Assembly (NCBI GenBank): GCA_026770585.1
Contig: MU646698.1
Coordinates: forward strand, 13,833 to 25,619
From: Baffinella frigidus
Lineage: Eukaryota; Cryptophyceae; Cryptomonadales; Baffinellaceae
Direction: 5' to 3'
Length of the DNA stretch: 11,787 nucleotides
This document shows, one piece after another, positions 1-5,259 of this stretch. Every line of letters starts with the position of its first letter. Within the stretch, counting starts at the first letter, position 1. Below the pieces are notes generated by a model. The model had not been told where the DNA came from, did no database searches, and saw only the letters and a program-made list of their open reading frames with translations. The position numbers and the translations under genes are program-made.

Positions 1-14
1 TATCTATCTATCTA

Positions 15-47
<33 letters not shown>
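1..47. repeat. TATC then TA microsatellite
   Basis: Four TATC units (1-16) pass directly into about fifteen TA dinucleotides (17-47), followed by an A/T-rich tail. This is simple-sequence DNA with no coding content. It may extend left of the window. Confidence 0.95.
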
Positions 48-53
<6 letters not shown>

Positions 54-119
54 TAATATAAACGTACCTCCGCGGTGCTTGATGTAGATCTGTGCAACCT
101 TGAACGCCATGAATATCTG

Positions 120-289
120 TTTCAGGGTTTGGGGTTTCGGGTTCAGGGTTTAGGGTTTAGGGTTTAGGTTTTAAGGTTTAGAGTTTGGGGTTTAGGGTTT
201 AGGGTTTGGGGTTTAGGATTTAGGGGTTAGGGGTTAGGGTTTGGGGTTGAGGGTCTATAGTTTAGGGTTGAGGGTCTAGGGTTTCGGGT
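120..289 (+). repeat. Degenerate TTTAGGG telomere-type block 1
   Basis: The block is built of heptamers related to TTTAGGG, with variants TTTGGGG, TTTCGGG, TTCAGGG and GTCTAGG, all G-rich on the plus strand. It is too mutated to be a functioning chromosome end and looks like an old interstitial or subtelomeric array. The bases before it (48-119) and between it and the next block (290-353) show nothing recognisable. Confidence 0.9.
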
Positions 290-353
290 GTACCATGAAC
301 ACCAGGGCAGTCGTGCCGTGCTTCTCGAACAGCGATTGCTTCTCCGCTCTGCG

Positions 354-525
354 GTTTCGGGTTTAGAGTTTGGATTTTGGAGTGTGGGTTTTGGGGTTTG
401 GGGTTTTGGGTTTGGGGTTTAGGTTTTGGGTTTTGGGGTTTGGGTTTTGGGTTTTGGGGTTCAGGGTTTAGGGTTTAGGGTTTAGGGTTTGGGGTTCAGG
501 TTTTGGGGTTCAGGGTTTAGGGTGT
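354..525 (+). repeat. Degenerate TTTAGGG telomere-type block 2
   Basis: Same family and orientation as block 1, with many TTTTGGG and TTTGGGG units and a short run of exact TTTAGGG near 465-485. It ends abruptly, before a segment that resembles the 5.6-6.3 kb tandem array. Confidence 0.9.
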
Positions 526-574
526 GAAAATGTTCAGTCCTTTTGTCATACCGCTACACCCACCACAGAGAGAG

Positions 575-655
575 ACCTCTATTAATACCAACACAGCCGC
601 CATGTATGCACCCCCGCAGAAGCTGTGTCTGAGCAGGACCTAGCTCTGGGGGAAC
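575..655 (+). repeat. Dispersed copy of the 5.6-6.3 kb array unit
   Basis: This stretch matches the unit at about 5944-6027 in order: ATTAATACCAACACAGCCGC, then ATGTATGCACCCCCGCAGA, then a GAGCAGGACCTAG-like tail. It also matches 6245-6290. It is one isolated, diverged unit some 5 kb from the array, in the same orientation. The following bases (656-810) include a C-run (689-698) and no credible gene. Confidence 0.65.
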
Positions 656-810
656 CATCAGGCCCTTTGTTGATACCGGTCGCCATGCCCCCCCCCCCTC
701 CCCACGGAAGGGAGTGTAGGTGCGCTCCACCTCTATGGAGGGGAGGGGAGGTAGGTGTGAGATGGTCGGTGTCGTTACCCACAACAACAAACCCCGTTGG
801 GTCGCTTCAC

Positions 811-899
811 TCCCTGAACCCTAACCCCTAAACCCCAAAACCTAAACGCTACCTAAACGCTCAACGCGCAACGCGCAACGCTGAACGGTGAACGGTGGG
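811..899 (-). repeat. Inverted telomere-type block that decays with period 7
   Basis: Here the C-rich strand (CCCTAAA type) is on plus, opposite to blocks 1 and 2. It opens with CCCTGAACCCTAACCCC and continues as a series stepping by about seven bases (GCTCAAC, GCGCAAC, GCGCAAC, GCTGAAC, GGTGAAC). The last members no longer resemble a telomere repeat, but the heptamer step is largely kept. Confidence 0.75.
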
Positions 900-1344
900 A
901 GCAGTGAGGCCTGCGGAACGAGAGTCCCGAGCACTCCTTTTGAAACCAATCCTCGCTTTCCGCCACACGGTGGACTACCACACGTGGCTATATATGAATT
1001 CAGAATTAACGTCGATTGCAGACGTTTGTGCAGTAATTCTCATATGTTTTGAATCTCCCGACGCTGTTCGTCGACATATTTAGTCAACTCCACACAAAAC
1101 GCCTACAATCGACATTATTCCGAGTGCATAGATAGCCTCGCTTGGTACGATGTTTTTACTGCACCCATAATCTGGGTGTCACGTGGCTAAGGTTGAACCA
1201 CAAAGTCCCCCAAACCATCAAGCCTGCTCAGAGTAGTCATCACCCTGGTACAACCCCTGTGTATACCCTTTGTACAAACCCTTTGCAAACCCTTTGCTGG
1301 ATTTGCGGCACAAATCGCTCTCGGCGGGCCCACTCTGCCCGCTC
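900..1344. other. Single-copy stretch without recognisable gene
   Basis: About 445 bases of mixed composition between a telomere-type block and a 31-bp repeat. Open frames of 62 to 74 codons occur but lack start context, codon bias, domains or splice-like edges. I see no RNA gene or element termini. Confidence 0.6.
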
Positions 1345-1435
1345 TAGTCAACCTGCCCCCGTTTAGTCAACGGACTAGTCAACCTGCCCCGGTTTGGTCA
1401 ACGGATTAGACAAATTCCTAGTTTTAGTCAACGGA
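1345..1435. repeat. 31-bp tandem repeat rich in AGTCAAC
   Basis: Two units of exactly 31 bp (1345-1375 and 1376-1406) differ at few positions. A third, degraded unit covers 1407-1435. Each carries two GTCAAC (reverse GTTGAC) hexamers, the TTGAC core of plant W-box sites, spaced evenly. Whether a regulator binds it is inference only. Confidence 0.8.
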
Positions 1436-1448
1436 GGTTGACTAAAAC
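1421..1448. other. Perfect 12-bp stem hairpin
   Basis: GTTTTAGTCAAC (1421-1432) is followed by loop GGAG and the exact reverse complement GTTGACTAAAAC (1437-1448). The left arm is the end of the third 31-bp repeat unit, so the right arm is an inverted copy of the repeat's GTCAAC motif. Confidence 0.9.
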
Positions 1449-1779
1449 CCTCAACCTCCGGTGACCAACACTGCACTGCGAATCCGGATATTTTGTAGAA
1501 GTCAACACCCCCACCAATCTGTCAACTTTAGAAACGAGATACACCATTGGTATACTTCGATCTTCGATTTTCGCCTTGAGTTGACTAATACAAAACTTGG
1601 CCCTGGCAGTGCACTGGGGGGCTCTCCGTGCGGCACACTTGCCGCGGAAGGTTCTCGACTCTGCTCAGCCCTCCTGTGCAACGTTCTCAGTGTCCTATCT
1701 TGCGAGGTCTGAAAACCGAAAGGAACCATGCCCCTCTAACGGAGAAACGACACGTACCTGAGAGGAGCGGATGACTACA
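1449..1779. other. Stretch without recognisable gene
   Basis: Frames of about 80 codons are open on both strands at 1461-1729, but they overlap each other and lack coding bias, motifs or a supported start. I see no repeat, hairpin or RNA gene here. Confidence 0.55.
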
Positions 1780-1876
1780 CCCTTAACTATAAACCCAACT
1801 CCAAACTCTAAACCCAACCCTAAACTCTAAACCCAACTCTAAACTCTCAACCCAACCCTAAACCCCAAACCCTACA
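1780..1876 (-). repeat. Inverted degenerate telomere-type block
   Basis: C-rich heptamers on plus (CCCTAAA, CTCTAAA, CCCAACT). A higher-order 14-bp pattern, AAACTCTAAACCCA, recurs, which points to local re-amplification of a mutated dimer. Orientation is opposite to its neighbours at 0.1-0.5 and 2.0-3.2 kb. Confidence 0.85.
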
Positions 1877-1967
1877 TGGCACATACCTGTGAGCGGAGAT
1901 GGTCTGGATCGCGACTTCCTCCCCCTCTGGTGTCGGGTGTCGGGTCAGCAACGCCGCGATAACTCGT

Positions 1968-2176
1968 TATTCTCTATTCTCTATTCCCTATCCTTTATTT
2001 TTTAGGGCTTAGGGTTTAGGGATTAGGGATGAGTGTTTATGGTTTATGGTTTATGGTTTATGGTTTATGGTTTATGGTTTATGGTGTATGGTTCAGGGTT
2101 AAAAGTTTGGGCTTAGCGGGTTAAGGGTGGTAGGTTTCAGGGTTCCTAGTTGAGGGTTTAGGGTTTTGGGGTTAGG
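1968..2176 (+). repeat. Heptamer array: TATTCTC into TTTAGGG into TTTATGG
   Basis: From 1968 successive heptamers are TATTCTC, TATTCTC, TATTCCC, TATCCTT, TATTTTT, TAGGGCT, TAGGGTT, all in one phase, so a pyrimidine-rich heptamer grades into the telomere type. At 2036-2084 there are seven exact TTTATGG copies, then TGTATGG. The remainder to 2176 is degenerate TTTAGGG. Confidence 0.85.
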
Positions 2177-2217
2177 AAGCACCCGGGTGCGTGTGTACAC
2201 ACGGACGACTGTGAGGA
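2170..2217 (+). repeat. Spacer module, copy 1
   Basis: GTTAGGAAGCACCCGGGTGC followed by GACTGTGAGGATCCACGCGG. The same order (GTTCGGCAGCACC, then CCACTGTCAGGATCCACGAGG) recurs at 2369-2422, and both copies sit between telomere-type blocks. The A/T-rich 2220-2360 between the copies shows nothing recognisable. Confidence 0.65.
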
Positions 2218-2368
2218 TCCACGCGGTGCGCAATTTCATATGGAAACTGTTTTAATTTCAAAATTATTTCAATGAAAATTGCTACACGCCTGCTTCAATA
2301 CTACTAGTCAAGTCTTTTCTGTGAAAATTAAATAAAACTCCACATTAGATTCAGTGTTGATAGTTTAG

Positions 2369-2422
2369 GGGTTCGGCAGCACCAGCGGCGTGCGTCGGGA
2401 CCACTGTCAGGATCCACGAGGT
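2369..2422 (+). repeat. Spacer module, copy 2
   Basis: Diverged direct copy of the module at 2170-2217, sharing AGCACC and ACTGTNAGGATCCACG. It directly precedes the longest G-rich array. Repeated spacers between telomere-type blocks are typical of subtelomere patchworks made by segmental duplication. Confidence 0.65.
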
Positions 2423-2440
2423 CGGTGACGCGACCTGCGT

Positions 2441-2838
2441 TCGGGTTTCGGGTTTCGGGTTTGTGGTTTGGGGTTTAGGGTTTGAGGTTTAGGGCTTGGG
2501 GTTTGGGGTTTGGGGTTTGGGGTTTGGGGTTTGGGGTTTGGGGTTTGGGGTTTGGGGGTTAGGGTTTGGGGTTTGGGTTTGGGGTTTTGGGTTTTGGGTT
2601 TTGGGTTGGGGTTTGGGGTTTGGGGTTTGGGGTTTGGGGTTTGGGGTTTGGGGTTTGGGGTTTAGGGTTTAGGGTTTGGGGTTTAGGGTTTAGGGTTTGG
2701 GGTTTGGGGTTTGGGGTTTGAGGTTCGTGGCTTCGGGTTTAGGGTTTGGGGTTCGGGGCTTCTGGTTTAGGGTTTGGGGTTTGGGGTTTGGGGTTTGGGG
2801 TTTGGGGTTTGGGGTTTAGGGTTTAGAGTTTGGGGTTT
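2441..2838 (+). repeat. Long TTTGGGG/TTTAGGG array
   Basis: Almost 400 bp of heptamers dominated by TTTGGGG, in runs of seven or more identical copies at about 2495-2560, 2608-2660 and 2770-2812, interrupted by TTTAGGG, TTTGAGG and TTCGTGG. The dense GGGG tracts give high G-quadruplex potential on the plus strand. Long identical runs inside an otherwise mutated array suggest recent local expansion. Confidence 0.95.
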
Positions 2839-2878
2839 AGGTGGGGCGAGACCGTGAACTGGTAGATGCCCTTGCTCC

Positions 2879-2908
2879 GCCCGTGCCACTCTCCTGTTGA
2901 CACCTGTG
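2879..2908 (+). repeat. 30-bp exact direct repeat, copy 1
   Basis: A 30-bp segment beginning GCCCGTGCCACTCTCC and ending ACACCTGTG is found again, identical, at 3052-3081. It is non-telomeric spacer DNA between heptamer blocks. Confidence 0.95.
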
Positions 2909-3051
2909 TTTAGGGTTTAAGGTTTAGGGTTTATGGCTTCAGGCTTCAGGCTTCGGGCTTCGGGCCGAGGGCTTAGGGTTTAGGGCTTAGGGCTTAGGGC
3001 TTAGATTTTAGGGCGTAGGGTTTAGGGTTTAGGATTCAGGGTTCAGGGTTT
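2909..3051 (+). repeat. Degenerate telomere-type block with CTTCGGG variants
   Basis: Starts as TTTAGGG, shifts to CTTCAGG and CTTCGGG, then CTTAGGG, and ends in TTCAGGG. It fills exactly the gap between the two 30-bp direct repeats, as expected if block and spacer were duplicated together. Confidence 0.9.
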
Positions 3052-3081
3052 GCCCGTGCCACTCTCCTGTTGACACCTGTG
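3052..3081 (+). repeat. 30-bp exact direct repeat, copy 2
   Basis: Identical to 2879-2908 (30 of 30). The heptamer blocks around it are diverged, so the identity implies a young duplication or gene conversion. Confidence 0.95.
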
Positions 3082-3090
3082 CATGGCGGA

Positions 3091-3174
3091 GGGATTGGGG
3101 CTTGGGAATTGGGGCTTGGGGCTGAGGGTTTAGGGCTTAGGGCTGAGGGTTTGGGGTTTAGGGCTTAGGGCTGG
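3091..3174 (+). repeat. Degenerate CTTAGGG/CTGAGGG block
   Basis: Last block of the left telomere-type region, with CTTGGGG, CTGAGGG and TTTAGGG units. It ends at a hairpin with 10-bp arms CTGTTTGCGT (3175-3184) and ACGCAAACAG (3196-3205). Confidence 0.85.
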
Positions 3175-3287
3175 CTGTTTGCGTCGTGAACCCCAACGCA
3201 AACAGTCCAATAAACAAAGCGTCTCCCTGGTAGAGCACAGCGTTTACGATCGAGGTTTAGGAGTTTTGTGGAGTGTCATGCCAGGCC
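3175..3287 (-). pseudogene. Decayed copy of the duplicated exon (copy 4)
   Basis: On minus this aligns with the exon-like block at 3419-3522. The translated stretch NAVLYQGDALFIGLFALGF corresponds to NDLLHKGEAVLMDVFDFDF there. The acceptor AG seen in the better copy (CCAG before CAAAC) reads CCAC here, and the donor end is lost in an inverted repeat beside the telomere-type array. It is therefore a broken duplicate. The parent protein is not recognised. Confidence 0.4.
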
Positions 3288-3317
3288 AGAGGGCTCGAGG
3301 GTAATGACTGTCTTATC

Positions 3318-3335
3318 TTCGCCAGATCTGGCGAA
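3318..3335. other. Perfect 18-bp palindrome
   Basis: TTCGCCAGATCTGGCGAA is its own reverse complement with no loop. It lies between two copies of the minus-strand exon-like block. Two more perfect palindromes follow within 400 bp. Confidence 0.95.
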
Positions 3336-3418
3336 AGTGACTTCAGAATCCCTCGGGGTTCCCTTGAAAGATGTCAAAAGTGGATGTTTCGAGGCCGCTG
3401 GCGTGGTGTGTTGAGCAC

Positions 3419-3522
3419 CTTAAAGCCGCTGGCGTGGGTAGTGAAGTCAAAGTCAAAGACATCCATCAACACTGCTTCTCCCTTGTGGAGCAGATCGTTC
3501 AGGGCCAGGGTTTCGGAGTTTG
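3419..3522 (-). pseudogene. Minus-strand exon-like block C
   Basis: 104 nt bounded by ACACTCCAG at the acceptor side and TTTAAG|GTGCTC at the donor side. Its one open phase (two leading bases, then whole codons) gives a peptide with NDLLHKGEAVLMDVFDFDF and THASGFK. Block B at 3748-3866 has the same intron phases and a similar end (FEFDFTAYASGVK before the donor), so the two look like duplicates of one ancestral exon. I do not recognise the family. An inverted-repeat element sits immediately upstream on minus and overlaps no coding base. It could still belong to a functional gene, but the neighbouring broken copies suggest decay. Confidence 0.35.
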
Positions 3523-3533
3523 CTGGAGTGTCA

Positions 3534-3676
3534 CCACTCGAGGCTAGAAAGGGGACCATTTTAAATGTGGGGTTGTTAAATCTAGTACCAGTCACGGGCA
3601 GGCTTGGTCACATACCTGCGGGATATCCCGCAGGAAGGGGTTGCCAAAAGTTAATTCCTCCCTGGGCGCTGTGGTC
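3534..3676 (-). mobile_element. MITE-like element, CCACTCGA family, reversed copy
   Basis: Starts CCACTCGAGGCTAGAAA and for about 80 bp matches the reverse complement of the element at 6998-7208, including TTTAAATGTGGGGTTGTTAAA and AGTACCAGTCACGGGCAGGC. A central palindrome follows. The right terminus is degenerate (CTGTGG near 3670-3676), so that edge is approximate. It has no coding capacity, so it must be non-autonomous. It lies between exon-like blocks of the minus-strand gene remnant. Confidence 0.7.
3615..3634. other. Perfect 20-bp palindrome in a MITE centre
   Basis: CCTGCGGGATATCCCGCAGG is fully self-complementary without a loop. The sister element at 7.0 kb has an imperfect hairpin at the same place (AGCGGAAATCCGCC core), so symmetry was improved in this copy. 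Confidence 0.95.
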
Positions 3677-3689
3677 GTCAAAAGTCATC

Positions 3690-3707
3690 ACCGTCTTTAA
3701 AGACGGT
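3690..3707. other. Perfect 18-bp palindrome
   Basis: ACCGTCTTTAAAGACGGT, self-complementary without a loop, lies just right of the element at 3534-3676. It is the third perfect palindrome in 400 bp. Confidence 0.95.
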
Positions 3708-3747
3708 TTTCAAGCGATCTACCCCCTCCAGCAGTCTGGCGTGAAAC

Positions 3748-3866
3748 CTTGACGCCGCTGGCGTAGGCAGTGAAGTCGAACTCGAAGAGCGTCTTCCACT
3801 TGAGATCCTTCTCGGAATCCTCCCCCTCCAGAACGTTCATGTGCGCCTTTGCTTGGAGGAACGCCC
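3748..3866 (-). pseudogene. Minus-strand exon-like block B
   Basis: 119 nt between GCGCTTCGCAG| (acceptor) and GTCAAG|GTTTCAC (donor). Read with two leading bases it is open throughout and gives FLQAKAHMNVLEGEDSEKD, then an LFEFDFTAYASGVK end. The acceptor and first 30 bases recur at 3982 and 4096, and the FDFT..ASG.K|GT end recurs in block C. Intron phases agree in all copies. This is the best-preserved exon of the set. The family is not recognised, so I assign no function. A complete functional gene is possible but no start, stop or full set of exons could be assembled here. Confidence 0.4.
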
Positions 3867-3924
3867 CTGCGAAGCGCCAGGCAGGACACTTCAATCATGA
3901 GACTTCAATGAAGCTACACCGCTG

Positions 3925-3982
3925 CCAGTCAACCCCGGGAGCGGCGTCAGTGTGCACACTGACTTCGCTAGGAGGAACACCC
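3925..3982 (-). pseudogene. Truncated exon-start copy
   Basis: After AACCGCAG| the minus strand reads GGGTGTTCCTCCTAGCGAAG, a third copy of the start of block B (GGGCGTTCCTCCAAGCAAAG). It then diverges into a GTCAGTGTGCACACTGAC inverted-repeat tract. Only the acceptor and the first seven codons are recognisable. Confidence 0.4.
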
Positions 3983-4007
3983 CTGCGGTTGGCAGGGTTG
4001 GCAGGGT

Positions 4008-4096
4008 TATTTCAAGAGTGCACTTGAAGTCTCGTCCCTCGCACCCCCCCCCCCCCTTCAGGATGTTCATGTACGCCTTTGCTTGGAGGAATACCC
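4008..4096 (-). pseudogene. Exon-like block with poly-G expansion
   Basis: After TTTGCAG| the minus strand matches block B for VFLQAKAYMNIL, then enters a 13-base homopolymer (C on plus, 4044-4056) where block B reads GAGGGGGAGGATTCC. Beyond it a GRDFK-like stretch aligns loosely with block B's KDLKW. The homopolymer and the absence of the FDFT..ASG end make it a damaged copy. Confidence 0.35.
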
Positions 4097-4200
4097 CTGC
4101 AAACGCGAGGGAGCAGCCTTTAGGTCCCGTAGGTTCTTCGAACTCCCAACATAGGCGGACACTGGAACTGGTTCTGCAGAAAATCCATGCTTCCTTTCGG

Positions 4201-4226
4201 ATCACATCAAGCCCCCTGGCGCAGAG
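4201..4226 (-). repeat. Inverted dispersed repeat with 5301-5326
   Basis: The reverse complement here, CTCTGCGCCAGGGGGCTTGA then TGTGAT, matches plus-strand 5301-5326 (CTCTGCACCAAGGGGCTTGA then TGTGAT) with two differences. The two copies face each other across the diverged tandem repeat. Confidence 0.7.
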
Positions 4227-4315
4227 GATCGCAGCAGGAACCGGCTTTCAATCTCAATCGATGCGGAAGGTACACCGCTGCCAACCCCGGGCGCTTGCGT
4301 CACTGCGCGCCTCAT

Positions 4316-4381
4316 CGTGAGAGAGAGCGAGAGAGCGAGAGCGAGAGAGCGAGAGCGAGAGAGAGAGAGAGCGCGCGCGCT
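4316..4381 (+). repeat. GA/GAGAGC microsatellite
   Basis: Purine-rich simple repeat of GAGAGC and GA units ending in a GC run (4371-4380). The frames that stay open across it on both strands (Arg/Glu/Ser-rich or Leu/Ser-rich) are products of the repeat and not genes. Confidence 0.95.
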
Positions 4382-4984
4382 CGCCCTCCGTCCTTCCGTC
4401 CTTCCTCTGCGCCCCCCCCGCAACTCAACGCACACGACCCTGTGTCTTGGTGTACACTCCCCCCGAAACTCAAGACACACTGGCTGCCCTGCGGGGAATG
4501 GAGCGCGTCCATGACTGGTGGTCCCGTGGTGTCCAACACCCTATCCTGTGGTGTCCAACATACTATCCTGGCAGTGGTCACGGCACTGCCGGTGGGGGAC
4601 GTGCGATCGACTCAATCAGTGTCCGACACACGGGGAGTGTGTCCAGCACGCTGGGAGCGTGTCCAACACAATATCCTGTCAGTGGCGAGAGGAAGGCACC
4701 GCTGGTGGGGGACGTACGATCAACCCATACAGAGTCCAAAACACAAAGAGCGTGTGAAACACCAGTACTGTCCTGCACTGTGGCGGCAGGAAGGCCCCGG
4801 TGGTGGGGATGAGACATGAGACCCCCCCCGACCACCAATGTCCACCACACACTGCCGCCCCCAGAGCGTATCCACCACCAGTACTGTGCGGAGGATCCAC
4901 CCGTGGTGTGTCCAGCACACTCCCAGGGCGCGTGTCCAACATCAGTAGTATGCTGGCAGTGGCGACAGGAGGCCAGTACCGTTG

Positions 4985-5040
4985 TTGGAGAACGTGAGAC
5001 CAACGCGGCGTGTAGCTGGCTTCGCATCTCACCGGACGCT
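4985..5040 (-). pseudogene. Second, weaker copy of coding-like block A
   Basis: The minus-strand peptide GASGEMRSQLHAALVS aligns with GASSEIRNQLRVRVDL of block A, about 160 bp away. Each is followed by a version of the SPTT motif. The duplicated segment therefore includes part of block A along with the repeat modules. Confidence 0.35.
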
Positions 5041-5095
5041 CCCAGTGTGCCCACCAGTGTCCAACACACTGCCCCAGAGCGTATCCAACACCAGT

Positions 5096-5125
5096 CCTGT
5101 GCTGTGCTGTGCTGCGCTGCGCTGC
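5096..5125 (+). repeat. GCTGT/GCTGC pentamer repeat
   Basis: Six pentamers in a row (CCTGT, GCTGT, GCTGT, GCTGC, GCTGC, GCTGC). Half end in T and half in C, which suggests expansion before and after a single substitution. Confidence 0.9.
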
Positions 5126-5155
5126 GGAACAAGGGCAGTACCAGTGGTCGGGGAC

Positions 5156-5259
5156 GTGAGATCCACGCGCACGCGAAGCTGGTTGCGGATCTCGGAAGAC
5201 GCTCCAGACGCGTCTGTCGCGTTCTCAAAGTAGATACCCTTCAGTGACTCTGCTCCGTC
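5156..5259 (-). pseudogene. Minus-strand coding-like block A
   Basis: Preceded on minus by GTTCCCCGGTTGGCAG|, a good pyrimidine-tract/AG acceptor, then open in one frame: DGAESLKGIYFENATDASG, then ASSEIRNQLRVRVDLT. The composition is protein-like (mixed charged and hydrophobic residues, no low complexity). The downstream edge is uncertain because the GT in CTCACGTCC is a poor donor. The family is not recognised. It could be one exon of the same gene as blocks B and C. Confidence 0.35.

Larger units (their letters stand above)
4505..5170. repeat. Diverged tandem repeat (GTGTCCAACAC / GGGGGACGTGAG modules)
   Basis: Two alternating modules recur: GAGCGTGTCCAACAC with CAGTACTGT (about 4646, 4748, 4864, 4926, 5078) and GGTGGGGGACGTGAGATC (about 4590, 4705, 4799, 4984, 5146). 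Spacing is irregular, roughly 95-185 bp. Frames are open on both strands but shift between units. It could be an amplified intron segment of the minus-strand gene remnant. Confidence 0.8.

Noticed and set aside
4187-4819. A 210-codon plus-strand frame and overlapping frames on both strands
   Set aside because: They run through a GA microsatellite, a C-rich tract and tandem modules. Peptides are Arg/Glu/Ser-rich low complexity and several frames are open at once, so openness comes from the repeats.
4578-5228. A 216-codon minus-strand frame over the 4.5-5.2 kb tandem repeat
   Set aside because: Its Trp/Cys/Pro-rich sequence follows the repeat modules. Only the short portions matching blocks A (5156-5259 and 4985-5040) look protein-like.
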